A stretch of 64,000 nt of DNA from Heliopora coerulea (taxonomy: Eukaryota > Cnidaria > Anthozoa > Scleralcyonacea > Helioporidae): the NCBI GenBank assembly GCA_030142905.1, contig JASJOG010000288.1, forward strand, positions 1 to 64,000, written 5' to 3'. The notes under the pieces are model-generated. The model was given only the letters and a program-made list of their open reading frames with translations. It was not told where the DNA came from and searched no databases. The position numbers were made by a program, and so were the translations under genes. Every line of letters begins with the position of its first letter. The stretch's first letter is position 1. Shown in pieces: positions 32,760 to 43,432 of this stretch.

Positions 32760-35515
32760 TTTTTCCGCTGCCCAAAAATGTCAATGATTTTATCAACGTT
32801 CCCCATCACATGATTGGTAAAGGCTCTTTCAATGTTTAAAACTGCAAGGCAGTTAAGTCGACTTTGCGCCATGGTGTTTCAAGTATATGTCTTCAGCCTT
32901 CGAAGACAACTGAATGAACGCTCGGCTGAGCATGACGTAGCTGGAATCACAGCTAAGATCTTGCACAGGTGGAAAAATGTTGGCAAAATCATGTCGAGCT
33001 TCTTCACAGACATGAGTTTTGCCAATGAAATAGGTGTTCACTTCGTTTCACAAGTAGACTGTAAAAGGAAATTGGAGAATATAGGCTTTTCTGCTTGAAT
33101 TAAATCTTTGTCTAATTTATAAAACTTAGCAACTTTGTCCTCGCTATCTTCTGACAGCTTGTTGCTCAATACCACATCACCGAGAGTGCACAAAATATCC
33201 TGGTCATCCACCGTGAATCGTTCTTTGATTTCCTCGATAACTATGTCTAAAGCTACGAAATATGTGTTCACTCGATGGTGATTAATGGCTGTCGTGTGGC
33301 AAGTGTGACCTTCAGATGATTCTGCAACAAGAGCTTGTAGGCATGTCGATGGCTGGCGAATTCTTGGCAAAGTTGCCTCCTTGAACAAGAATTTGGTATC
33401 TCTTGTTATGTGCTTTATTTTGTTGCCAGTGAGTTCTGCCATTTGCCACACAGTATTGAAGTTTTTGTCGTTTTGGCAACCTTGAAGAGCATTAACTGTT
33501 CCTTCTGCGGTTTTACGGGCACTGATAACATCCATAGCGCTACTTTGTTAATACCTAAATAGGGCATTTACGTTTGACAATATCATTTTGAGAATAACAA
33601 GGCATAAGACGAAGTCAAAATCGCAAATGGCATTAAGCAATGAACTTGTGTCCGATGATCTTTTTGCATCTTTAATATCTGTCAATTCAAGCAATGCTTT
33701 GGTAATACTTTCAACTTGTCGAATAACAGCATTAACTGACTCGTAATGACACGACCACCTTGTTTCACTTTGGGATTTCAATGTGAGTTTCGGCTCGCTG
33801 TCAACATGAACGTCACCAAAAAGGGCATGTTGCTTAGGACTAGCCTCCAAATACGTGAAGATGGATTGCACAGTCCCTAACGCATTTCGTAGTGGTTCAA
33901 TTTCGGAGAGGGCAGCCTGGAGGGCTAAGTTTAACTTGTGTCCGTGACAGTGAATGTAGATAGCCTGAGGGCTATCTCCTTTGACTCGAATGGCTAGCCC
34001 TTTATGGACACCAGACATGTTGCTAGCACCATCATAGCACTGCCCAACGATATTTACAATCTCCAGCTTCAATTTGTCAAGAACTTTCTTAATCAACTCA
34101 TACAGGGCAAGTCCTTCTGTGCATTTGGTATCATAGAAACCAACAAAGACTTCCTTTGTAACACCATCTTTCAGGCAGCGAAGGCAGACGGACACTTGCT
34201 CTGTACAACTAATGTCAGACGTTTCATCGACTATTATACCAATTTCTTTACTTTCCTGTGCTTCATCGGATATTTCTTCCAGCACTAAATCACCTACCAA
34301 CTCCAGAATCTCGTTTTGAATCAAGGGTGATGTCCACTGACTGTGCTTCTTAAGTTGATCTTCAAGTTTATCTTTAAACCAAGAAATATCTTTACTTTGA
34401 AAGTGCAACAACTCAATAAAGTTACCTCGGTTGACATCAGATTCCTCTGCAATATTACCTCTGTCTTCTTCATGCCCTCGCTGTGCTATATTTTGTTGTG
34501 CAGTAAATACTAGAGATTCAATAATGATTTTCATGTATTGTCTGTTCGCTTTTACTGTGTCTTTATGATGAGAATCAAGTAGATCGATGACTGATTGCCT
34601 GCTACCAACAGTTTTTGAAAAGATCCACTTCGTCATTGCCATTGTGTGGCACTTGCTTTTTGCATGTTTATTGAGTCTCTCCGTTTTTTTCCAATCGCTG
34701 AATGAGAAATTACTTTCATTCATAAATTTTTGACATGCCCAACAAATGGTGTGATTTTCCTTGAACCATTTTGCCTGGAAATCACGAATCTTTTTACCAT
34801 AGCTTCGAGGTGCATATTGTTTCCGTATAGGCTGATTTGGAAAATCTGATAATGGAGTTTTCACCAGATCTATGTTTCCTTTCGATGATACAGCTTTATC
34901 AGTTGTACCCAGTCCCCCTTCTTTATCAGGCAAATCAGGATTTTCGTCAATCATTAAACTGTCGTTTTCATCTCCACTGTCATCTTCAACTTCAAAAGCA
35001 GGGTCGTCCTGTAAACTCAGATCAACAGTCACAGCTCCCTCTTTATCAGGCAATTGCAAATCAGGATATTCGTCAATTGGCATCACGCTTTCATTGTCAT
35101 TTTCACCGTAATCTTTAACTACAGAACCAGTGTTTCTGTGTAAATTTGGGCTGTCGGTAATGGCTTCAGCATTTGCCAGCATATCGGTATTTTCACCTGC
35201 ATTGATGGTCTCATCGAGATAACTCTTTTTAGGGTAAGCAGGCTGAACAACAACTGCGTCATTTGGTTCAGTATCGTTAGAACTACGAGATGCATCAGAT
35301 GTTGCTGGATTACTTAATTTGGTACGTTTGAACAAAGAAGCTAAAGTAGGTTGTCCGTATGATGCTACAGGTGTAAACTTAACGTTTTTTAAGCCTGGAT
35401 GATAAACTTCGGCATGTTTTTTCCGATGGTCAGAATCTATTTCCCCGTTACAGATTGAACACCTAACATGAAACCGATAGTGCCGTTTTCTCTTCTTCTG
35501 TGAAGGTGTAGACAT
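32760..35515 (-). pseudogene. hAT-2 transposase (TTF zinc finger, DUF4371, dimerisation region)
   Basis: I prefer the start at 35515 (MSTPSQKKRKRHYRF), because the 20 residues before it lack family features. Order: a basic N-terminus with CSICNGEIDSDHRKKHAEVY, a long acidic linker, a TTF-type zinc finger (KWFKENHTICWACQKFM), then IVDETSDISCTEQVSVCLRC, GQCYDGASNMSGVHKG and QSETRWSCHYESV. The frame is open to 33548 and then shifts; the helical part continues at 33535-33038. The dimerisation block AERSFSCLRRLKTY is near 32925-32880 in another frame, with the tail ending near 32760. Two or three frameshifts make it a pseudogene, but about 90 percent is readable. Confidence 0.9.
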
Positions 35516-36860
35516 TTTTGGTAATGGCAAGGCTGTTTTTGATTGTTGGATTCTGGAACAATGACAAACATGCAAACGTATAAATAGTCACATTTTAGTG
35601 CTGCAAGCTCTTCTTTGTCTATAATTAGTTGCCTAAGTTCGAGGATGAATGTAAATATCCAGACTTAATAGTAATAGGTTTTATTTGTTTTGTGTAAGTC
35701 TGTCATAATAACAAATATTCATTAATAATGGTCATATTCCAGACTATTTGCTGAACTACATTCTACAAAAAGAAAAATTGCACGGCTTTTATAAAAGTTT
35801 TAGCACTTAGGATTATCGTCAAGCTATTTAGCAGTGTTAACACAATCAGTTTAATAAGCAGTTAACAAACTAAAGAGATGTAACACGACCCATTTTATCA
35901 GTAGAATTGAATGCTTATAATCGTGCAATAAAACTGGGTGCATAAGTGCATTTATTTTGAGATGCTGTTGAAATAGATGAAACTATATTTGCAACAAAAA
36001 CGGATAAATTTACTGAATTAGTAACAGTTCAGATATCGCCGGAATAGTAAGATTCTGTATTGCATAGTATCAGTACAAGATCCGTTTCAATGACGGTTTC
36101 AAATGTGGCTCTAAAGAAAAGCCGTGCCGAATGCATTAAATACAACAGTCCATAGATAATGTAGAAACTTATCTCATTATCTATTGTGTTGAATACATAC
36201 AACACGTCTTAAAAGTGACGTTTCGCTACGATCATCACTAAGGTACAGTTTAATCACCATTGTTTAATACAACTTTGTTGCATATAAGGCATAAAGGCAG
36301 TCTACAGTAACCTGATAACACGCGAAAAAATATAATCGTAAGATTTTCTTATTTCAGTATTTCTGACATGTTGCTATCTTTTAGAATGTAGACTCTACAA
36401 TGCGCAGAAGAGGCTAGCACATATTCATATTTGCAAATCTAATTGTTGTCTTAGCCATGGCCATGTAAAGAAAATAGAATTAAAAAATCACATATACCTT
36501 TTCTAATAGCAAAGATGCTTGCTGAAATAATAATCGCAAAATGTTTATTTTTTCGTACAGCTTGTCTTTTACTAACTCGTTTACAAATTTCGCGTGGAAG
36601 ACAATGAGCCCACAAAACAGCCATAAGCCATCATCATTCATATACAGGTGTACTTCATATATGACAAAATATATTAAAGGTAATTAATATTGGCATTATT
36701 CTATTTAATTATTCATTGTTGTCCGCGGTTCTTTTAGGTTTTTAAGTATATCTTTTACCAACTTTGATGGGAGTTATGTTTTGCCTGAATGACACATGGA
36801 TTTCAGCTCAATTGCCCGACCGCAACATTTTTGGGGGGGCCTGTGCCCCCCGACCGATAC
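35516..36860. other. hAT-2 5' non-coding region
   Basis: No ORF of note. It holds a Penelope-type hammerhead-like block on the minus strand (36219-36241: TGATGA, CGTAGC, GAAAC, with the first core C replaced by G), so a Penelope fragment may have become part of the element. Just inside the end is a run of C/G (36833-36852). Confidence 0.55.
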
Positions 36861-37059
36861 GCCTATGAAAGCTACAAATGGAGAGTCAGCTGATCCTGGT
36901 GAATTTGCATTAACACAAACTGAAATAAGAATGTTACCATGATTGGCATAGAGCTGAGCTAAACAGGATATCAAAGAAATCTGGTGTTGACATGTTTGAG
37001 GAAGTTGATCGTCCAGGTTAGTGTAGTCTTGAGAAAGACTGTTGGTTGAAGTGACTGAC

Positions 37060-37091
37060 GTTTCGACAGCCTTAGCGGCGGTCATCTTCAG
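37060..37091 (-). ncRNA. hammerhead ribozyme core, Penelope type, antisense to the 738-codon ORF
   Basis: The minus strand reads CTGAAGA, T, stem GAC ... GTC around CGCCGCTAAGGCT, then GAAAC and GTCAG. All core positions are intact. It sits 244 bp upstream of the PLE-4 ORF in the opposite direction, next to a 45-A run (37096-37140). This is how inverted end copies of Penelope-like elements look. Confidence 0.75.
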
Positions 37092-37094
37092 AGT

Positions 37095-37095
<1 letters not shown>

Positions 37096-37140
<45 letters not shown>
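37096..37140. repeat. 45-bp oligo(A) run
   Basis: Forty-five consecutive A residues lie between the hammerhead block and the first PLE-4 direct repeat. It could be a relic of an RNA-templated junction or a sequencing/assembly product; its exact length is uncertain. Confidence 0.8.
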
Positions 37141-37142
<2 letters not shown>

Positions 37143-37160
37143 CAAACCATTCAATTCAAA

Positions 37161-39709
37161 CCCAGGTTCAAACCATTTACTTTATTACGATCATTTGGAC
37201 GACAGAGCGAACAGCTTGCCAACGACTACATCCGTTTCGCAAGCAAGGTCAGACGTACTCGCCAACAACTCTGGTTCAACCACCGCTGCAAAGATTTTGG
37301 TCTCGTTCCCGCAGGACTTAGAATTAAGTCCCCGTTGAACACACAAGAGGCTATTCAGATCGTCAACTCCACCAGCAGACGACTGATCCGAGCGCGGATT
37401 AACGACTGCCACAGACGACTCAACTTCTACAAAAACCAACAGCAACGAAGACTGGACAAGCTGAGACAACTGATACCAACAAACGTGAGTGCCGACTTAC
37501 TTTCTACTATACAAACCATTGCTGACAAACGAGCTCTCAAAAACGAAACAAAATATCGAGCGAAATACCAACAGAAACTTGAACGATTACAACGCAGCAG
37601 AACACGTAAACGACAAAAGCATGACGATAACTGGGTCAAGAATATTTCCTCGCGCCCTTTAGACGAAACTGAAACTCGATTACTATCCTACGGACTAAAA
37701 CACTCTATAACACCCAAACATATACCGACTGAGGCGATTATATCGAATGTCGAGGCTGTCTTAGCTTCTCAAAGAGATTTGGCAGAGGCAACAAAAGACG
37801 AGATCAGGAGTAGGGTCGCCTCCACCGTACAATCGGCCTCTATACGTGATACTAACTTGACGACAGTCGAAAAACAAGCACTCAAACGACTAAAACATGA
37901 CGAAAACATTGTCATACTACCAGCAGACAAAGGACGCGTTACTGTTGTTATGGACAAGACCGATTACTACGACAAAATGGACGAACTAGTTAACGACAAA
38001 CAAACCTACGAACTACTTAAACGAGACCCTGCACCATCACTTCAACGAAAACTTAACAACAAAATTTTCTCAATGAGAAAAACTAACACGGTCACTCAAC
38101 AAACCTACTATCGACTCAGGTGTTCGGTACCGCGATCACCAAAGCTGTACGGACTACCGAAACTTCACAAGCCACAAATACCCATGCGACCTATAGTTTC
38201 GTTCTGTGGGTCGCCTACTTACGAACTCTCCAAATACTTAACAACCATACTGCAACCACTAACCAACAAGTCACAACATAGACTACGATCGACTGAAAAC
38301 TTCATCAACAATCTCAAAACAGTACAAATACCACACAACCACAAGCTAGTGTCTTTTGACGTGAAATCACTGTTTACCAGTATTCCGCTTCAACTGGCGC
38401 TAGAATGCACCAAAACTGCCATCAACGAATTTACTGACGCACTTCCTTTACCTACAGGGGACATCGTGGAACTACTGGAACTTTGTCTCACATCAACTTA
38501 CTTTCAATACAACGGTAAACACTACAAACAGTTACATGGCACGGCAATGGGCTCACCCGTTTCTGTTGTGGTTGCTGAAATTGTAATGCAATCCATAGAG
38601 GAACGAGCTCTTGCAACTTACAAACACACGTTACCTTTTTGGTTTCGTTACGTTGACGACACGATTACTGCACTACCCGAAGACGAGATTGACGAGTTTC
38701 ACAAACACATTAACGAACAGAACAGTCACATACAATTTACCAAAGAGATTGAAGAAGACGGAGCTATTCCGTTCCTTGACTGTTTGGTAAGTCGTGACAA
38801 TAACAAACTACAGACCACTGTCTACAGGAAACCAACGCATACTGACAGACTACTTGACCAATCGTCGTACAATCCAACCTCACACAAAGCTACCACCATC
38901 AAAACATTGACGAGACGCGCACAACTCATTTGTAACTCACCCAACGCTCTACGCCAAGAAAATGACTACCTACAATGCGTTTTCCACAAAAACAACTATA
39001 ACTCTGACTTCATCAAACTTAACACTTACAAAGACAATGAACGCGACAAAAACAACAGTCCGACAACCACTACAGCAACGATACCCTACATAAAAGGTAC
39101 GTCTGAGATTATCTCGCGTATCTTACGACCATACAACATACGAGTAGCGCACAAACCCATCACAACTTTACGACATGTACTGACTAACGTTAAGGACAGA
39201 GAACAACCGCACGAAAGACAAGGTGCAATTTACAAAATTAATTGCTCCGACTGCCAAGCCACTTATATAGGTGAGACTAGCAGAAACTTAAATATACGAC
39301 TAACAGAACACAAACGAGCGACAAAAAACGGAGACAAAACCAACCACATTGCCGAACACCACCGACAAACCAAACACAACATTGACTGGGATTCGGCAAA
39401 ATGCATTACGTACAGCACCAACTACAAACAGCGACTCACACTAGAAAGCTGGTATACGAACTTAGAACAAAATCCATTAAACCGATCACAACAATTACCG
39501 GGACCTTACAAACGACTAATTCACAAAGTCAAACGTGCGAGCAGCCAATAGACTTACACTTCGACTAACTGATAATTAACGCCTACACAACCACACCCAT
39601 TGCTTCTCGCCAAATATCACACCTCCATGACTAATACGACCGCCCACTTATCACGGACGAGCCAGATAAATGTCACGATTCTCCCAGGTTCAAACCATTT
39701 ACTTTATTA
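37161..39709 (+). mobile_element. PLE-4: Penelope-like element with 27-bp direct repeats
   Basis: The 27-bp repeat starting CCCAGGTTCAAACCATTTAC is identical at 37161-37187 and 39683-39709. Between them is one uninterrupted 738-codon ORF. Base composition differs sharply from the flanks (more C and G, ACGA/AAC-rich codons), which marks a recent arrival. The repeat may be a long target duplication or the remnant of terminal repeats. Confidence 0.85.
37335..39551 (+). CDS. Penelope-like RT with C-terminal GIY-YIG endonuclease, intact
   Basis: A 738-residue full-length protein. The N-terminal region (1-180) is helical and basic. RT blocks: ILPADKGRVTVVMDKTDYY near 193-211, GLPKLHKPQIPMRPIVSF near 271-288, motif A SFDVKSLFTSIP near 336, motif B GTAMGSPVS near 396, motif C FRYVDDTITA near 430, then a PFLDCLV block near 470. 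The GIY-YIG nuclease is at about 635-715: AIYKINC, then ATYIGETSRNLNIRLTEHK, with a terminal Glu-containing LTLESWY. Every catalytic block is present with no stop, so the element may be active or very young. The start Met is the first in frame after a stop. Confidence 0.93.
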   Translation: MNTQEAIQIVNSTSRRLIRARINDCHRRLNFYKNQQQRRLDKLRQLIPTNVSADLLSTIQTIADKRALKNETKYRAKYQQKLERLQRSRTRKRQKHDDNWVKNISSRPLDETETRLLSYGLKHSITPKHIPTEAIISNVEAVLASQRDLAEATKDEIRSRVASTVQSASIRDTNLTTVEKQALKRLKHDENIVILPADKGRVTVVMDKTDYYDKMDELVNDKQTYELLKRDPAPSLQRKLNNKIFSMRKTNTVTQQTYYRLRCSVPRSPKLYGLPKLHKPQIPMRPIVSFCGSPTYELSKYLTTILQPLTNKSQHRLRSTENFINNLKTVQIPHNHKLVSFDVKSLFTSIPLQLALECTKTAINEFTDALPLPTGDIVELLELCLTSTYFQYNGKHYKQLHGTAMGSPVSVVVAEIVMQSIEERALATYKHTLPFWFRYVDDTITALPEDEIDEFHKHINEQNSHIQFTKEIEEDGAIPFLDCLVSRDNNKLQTTVYRKPTHTDRLLDQSSYNPTSHKATTIKTLTRRAQLICNSPNALRQENDYLQCVFHKNNYNSDFIKLNTYKDNERDKNNSPTTTTATIPYIKGTSEIISRILRPYNIRVAHKPITTLRHVLTNVKDREQPHERQGAIYKINCSDCQATYIGETSRNLNIRLTEHKRATKNGDKTNHIAEHHRQTKHNIDWDSAKCITYSTNYKQRLTLESWYTNLEQNPLNRSQQLPGPYKRLIHKVKRASSQ

Positions 39710-40692
39710 AAATCTGGTGTTATTACTGGTATTGGGTTGACAATAATAGCCTTAATAATTAGGCTTGAAACAATCAGGTAATGACATCAGCCACACTGGT
39801 ATAAACCCCTAAAGATTAAAACCAAGCTCCAAAGTCAAAAAGTCCGAGCCATGTAGCAAAATTGGAGATATAGCCAAAAAGACAAGTCATGGTCTAATCT
39901 TCGTCAGAGGGGCCATATTATGTAAAACATGAATAGTGATAAACTCGACTGAAAATATGGAGAAAAATCAACTGACCCCATGAAACATGAAATTTGTTGA
40001 GTCGTTGATGTGATTTTCAGCCCAACTGATATTCAAAGTGGCCTAGATCTATAGGTCAAATTAGCAACAACTCCATACAACAATGAAATACCAAATCATG
40101 TCATCAGAACAACTTAAAAGCCAGCATTTTCAAACAGATCACTCATAAATTTACAAAGACCTTAATGAGGCACATGTTATCAGAAGCTACTCATATTTAT
40201 GGTCAAAAATCAGTGAGAAAGGACAAGGTTGAGCAAGGTTTTGGATGAATGACCAATTTAGTTAATTTAAGGAATCTCAGATTCTGGAGTTAGTAATAGT
40301 AATTCCAATAATAATCCCTTAAATGGTGTCTATGGAAAAAGGTTCTGTGTGCCAATAGATGATGAAATCCTAACAAATCATGGTCCAGTTTATCCATAGG
40401 GTCTACAGAACACATGTCAAACAATCCTAAAGATCAATGACCCAGCTGTCATGTCTGCTGTCTCTGGAAAAAAATGTTCCTTCATTTGAGTTGAAAGACC
40501 TTAAATTAAGAAATTGAAAACCCTTTATTAAGCTTAGAAGTTCAGTTTTTGTATTCTGTTGTCAAAAGCATGTTTTATACACATTGTAACCTAATAAAAT
40601 CATTTTCTGTTACAGCATCTTCAACAATGATCCATGAGAACATTCATTTACCAATGAAAAGCTTAAAACACATGATCCTGCTATAAATATGT
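39710..40692 (+). pseudogene. Decayed Polinton-2 gene upstream of the ATPase
   Basis: Plus-strand pieces in shifting frames, for example SNNNPLNGVYGKRFCVPIDD (from about 40298) continuing EILTNHGPVYP, and ILKINDPAVMSAVSGKK (near 40425). They look like one old gene of 200 or more codons, in the position of a structural gene before the packaging ATPase. I cannot name it. Confidence 0.4.
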
Positions 40693-40968
40693 ATGTCATG
40701 TGGTGTTCAATCATTCTACTATCCATCTATAGAACCAGTAAAGGATAGCTTCCAGGGTCAAGCAAATTTCATTTATACTCAATCCTACCACAAATACGAT
40801 TTTTATAAGGAAGCAAGTCGTATGTTCTTCCCAAGTGATAACCTCAATGATAGAAATGTAAGTGAAATAAAATTCTTCAGAACCCAGTTCTCTCTAGTGT
40901 TGGACTGTGAAACACCAAAGATTAAAGCTTACAGATACAAAACAAAATGGCATGCTACTCCAAAGTGA
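40693..40968 (+). CDS. Polinton-2 unknown protein upstream of the ATPase
   Basis: A 91-residue open frame, aromatic-rich in the middle (QSYHKYDFYKEASRMFFPSD). It overlaps the ATPase frame by 22 bases in another register. No family recognised. Its strand, position and decay level agree with the Polinton-2 relic. Confidence 0.45.
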   Translation: MSCGVQSFYYPSIEPVKDSFQGQANFIYTQSYHKYDFYKEASRMFFPSDNLNDRNVSEIKFFRTQFSLVLDCETPKIKAYRYKTKWHATPK

Positions 40969-41580
40969 GAAGAAACCAGGTACAACTGCCTGTGCATTGT
41001 ATCAGACGGCCTATTGAATATTGTAAATGGACAGTTACAATCTATTCAGTATTAGTTACGAAGTATAGTATGAATAAGCCATCAACAACATTAAGTATCA
41101 GACCGTCTGGATGTGGAAAAACACACATTGTATAAAATCATTGTAAAAGAGCCTCTATTCTACTACATTCTGATTCCATGCCTTGCAATCTGGATAAATA
41201 AGATGTACAATCAATGGAAATGTCTTGAAACTGACATTGACATGATCAGCCTAGAATAAATTAAACCTAATCCTAAAACATATAATCGACATCTACTCAA
41301 GCTCCAGAAGTGCCATAATAATCAATGATACAAATGACTTGACAGAAGAGCATTGTCATAAGATGCTTTTATATCTTGAACAAAATGGCCATCGCCATAA
41401 TTTTTCCTGATCTATCCTATCAAAAAATTAACTCAGTTTCAACCGGCATAAGAGACAACACAACAAGATCCATATTCTTTAAAATACACAATTAACGTAG
41501 TCTCAAAATAGTAAGAGATGAATTCTTGGGTATATTGAGGATGATAATACAGAACAAAAGCTATTGGATGAATTAAAAAA
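40947..41580 (+). pseudogene. Polinton packaging ATPase (FtsK/HerA, A32-like), decayed
   Basis: Walker A IRPSGCGKTHIV at 41100-41132. After a stop, frame changes continue through a Walker B-like AIIINDTNDL (near 41312), EEHCHKMLLYLEQNGH (near 41350) and TGIRDNTTRSIFFKIHN (near 41443-41490). This order matches the A32-type ATPase that pumps DNA into capsids in Polintons and related viruses. At least four stops or frameshifts make it inactive. Confidence 0.7.
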
Positions 41581-41739
41581 ATATGTCAATGTAGACCTAT
41601 ATATAGAGGGCCACAAGTTTATCATTTTTATTAATGTCAAGTGCTACCCTCTTGAAATATAGTCTCTCTCTCACACCTAAATAAAACCCCTGCATCTTAT
41701 GAAATTCATTAAAATAAAATTAGTTAAAATTTTGGATGA

Positions 41740-42175
41740 TATACCTGAAGTCAACAATTTGGTAAATGAGCTAGAAACTGCTAATGAGGAACTAAAAGAC
41801 ATAATCAAGAATAGTGAAAAACATCTGAATTAATACAACTATCCAAAAATGGTGAGCTAGACCAATCAATAAAATACATCAAAAAGGTTTCATTGTAATT
41901 ATGAAGAAAAACAAATGCAAAAACCAAATAAAGTCCTAACTGACCTAGTCATAAGTAAGTTCTCAGGCTTAATGGGTGGAATGGAAGACAAACCCTCAAA
42001 AGATAAGCTTTTAAAAACAGACATTGAGAGCATCATATCATCCATAACTCCATATTTACCATATATTGGTCTTCCTTCAGGTGGTGTGACTGTTAGTAAG
42101 CATGTTTCAAAACACATGTACAAAGAAATATCAGACAAAGCAGCTCAAGAGCCACAAAATGAAACCCCCAAGTAA
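41740..42175 (+). pseudogene. Polinton-2 small protein after the ATPase
   Basis: The open part 41915-42175 (86 residues) has SKFSGLMGGMEDKPSKDKLL and TPYLPYIGLPSGGVTVSKHV. The upstream part (41740-41830, NLVNELETANEELKDIIKN) reads as a coil in a nearby frame. Function unknown; placed by its neighbours. Confidence 0.45.
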
Positions 42176-42459
42176 AAATAACCTTCTAGGATAATACTTT
42201 GTGAAAATCACTGATTAGAATTGAAGGATTTTATTCCATGGGGATGAGTGAAATTATTCACTATTTGTTATGCTAGTAGTTGTGATTACTCACTTAACTT
42301 CTTATTTATAATCGTTTGTATGTTTGCCATTCATTAGGCTCATTGCTAAGGCCAAGACCCTAAATTTCCCCAGGAGTTTATTAAGTTACAAAAACTGTGG
42401 TCATATAGAGGCCGTTCATTAATATATTCAGCATACGTAGAGCTCAACCCAAAGCTAAA

Positions 42460-42770
42460 ATTTCGTTGTCCTGGCTATCTCTATCATCATCTTGAAGGTG
42501 CTCTCAAAAGTGAAAAAAGGCACTAGTGACAAAGATTGGTGGTAGTATTTATACCATTGTAACTGGTCCTCATTTTTTTCCCAATACCTTTGGCCATTTT
42601 TTTCAGCAAAACTGTGCTTGTGTTGCATGATGGCAGTTAGGTATTCCTTATCCCCAAAACTCGACCCAAGGACACAATTCTGTCGTCTTGGCCATCTCCG
42701 TCATCAAATCGGCAGTGCTCTCAAAAGTGAGAGAAAGCAATAGCGACAAAGTTGGGTGAAAACATTTTCC
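42460..42770. repeat. Two diverged copies of an 85-bp unit
   Basis: About 42462-42548 and 42676-42766 share GTCCTGGCTATCTCTATCAT / GTCTTGGCCATCTCCGTCAT and then TGCTCTCAAAAGTGA and GCGACAAAG blocks, roughly 75-80 percent alike by eye. The 85-bp unit may be the end of a Penelope-like or other retroelement. No ORF. Confidence 0.6.
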
Positions 42771-42825
42771 ACGAATTTTGGAAAGTGTGCTCATACTGCC
42801 AATTCCTATACTAGTGCATATATAC

Positions 42826-42827
<2 letters not shown>

Positions 42828-42902
<75 letters not shown>
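42828..42902. repeat. (TA)n microsatellite
   Basis: About 37 uninterrupted TA units. It adjoins the hammerhead inverted repeat on its left; another short (TA)n closes that repeat on its right (43182-43196). Confidence 0.95.
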
Positions 42903-42905
<3 letters not shown>

Positions 42906-42935
42906 CTTCCAAAACTTCTCGTAAGCAAAAGGACA

Positions 42936-43187
42936 GTTATAAATTTCAAAAACACGAGAATACTTTTTATAGACATGTTTCAGCAAGACTTATGCCATCT
43001 TCAGTTTACAAAGTGATGTTTGTAATTCTTTAAATAGGAATTACAGTATGAATAAATTAACTAATTAGTTAATTTATTCATACTATAATTCCTATTTAAA
43101 GCCTTACAAACATCACTTTGTAAACAGAAGATGGCATAAGTCTTGCTGAAACATCTTTAAAAAGCATTCTCGTGTTTTTGAAATATA
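42936..43187. mobile_element. 250-bp hammerhead inverted repeat
   Basis: Two arms of about 120 bp pair around TTAACTAATTAGTTAA (43056-43071), with about 90 percent identity by eye. Each arm has a Penelope hammerhead block facing outward to its own strand: 43004-42977 on minus (CTGAAGA ... GAAAC intact) and 43125-43152 on plus (CAGAAGA, one core base lost). There is no ORF. Same design as the 181-bp insertion at 3151-3331 but a different sequence family. Confidence 0.75.
42977..43004 (-). ncRNA. hammerhead ribozyme core in the left arm
   Basis: Minus strand: CTGAAGA, T, GGCATAAGTCTTGCT, GAAAC. Core complete; stem II is short (GCA/TGC with loop AAGTCT-like) and therefore weak. The right-arm partner at 43125-43152 has CAGAAGA and is probably inactive. 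Confidence 0.6.
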
Positions 43188-43432
43188 TATATATATAGAG
43201 TTTACTTATTAGGTCTGTATCATCAATAGGAGCACATATATTTTGAAAGCATATAGATTCATGTTAATGTTACCAGTCATAGTACCTCCATCTAATGATA
43301 ATTTGATATCAGTGTATTTCTTACTAAATGATCATCTTCAACAGGTGGGTCTTTTCTATATATCTTATCATTATCTCCATATTATAACAAATAGTAGTTA
43401 GTCCTAAAACAATATATAGCTCGTTATTATGG

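Larger units (their letters stand above)
32387..36867 (-). mobile_element. hAT-2 transposon with perfect 8-bp target duplication
   Basis: AAAGCTAC occurs at 32379-32386 and 36868-36875. The ends are CATAGGCGTATCGGTCGGGG (right, inverted) and CATGGGCATATGAGCCTAAT (left). Inside each end the GGGGGGCACAG and TTGCCCGACCGC blocks recur. This is the ZMYM-like hAT type. The transposase lies on the minus strand; about 1.3 kb of 5' non-coding sequence precedes it (35576-36867). Removing the element restores a continuous flank. Confidence 0.92.

Noticed and set aside
34004..35118. Plus-strand frames of 79-94 codons inside hAT-2
   Set aside because: They are antisense shadows of the minus-strand transposase, without motifs.
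42055..42175. Palindrome Ala-rich gene and the 41.9-kb small protein as one family
   Set aside because: Both are small and follow similar genes, but I could not find a convincing shared motif by eye.
42648..43016. Open frames on both strands through the (TA)n tract
   Set aside because: They are Ile-Tyr repeats from TA dinucleotides with non-coding flanks.
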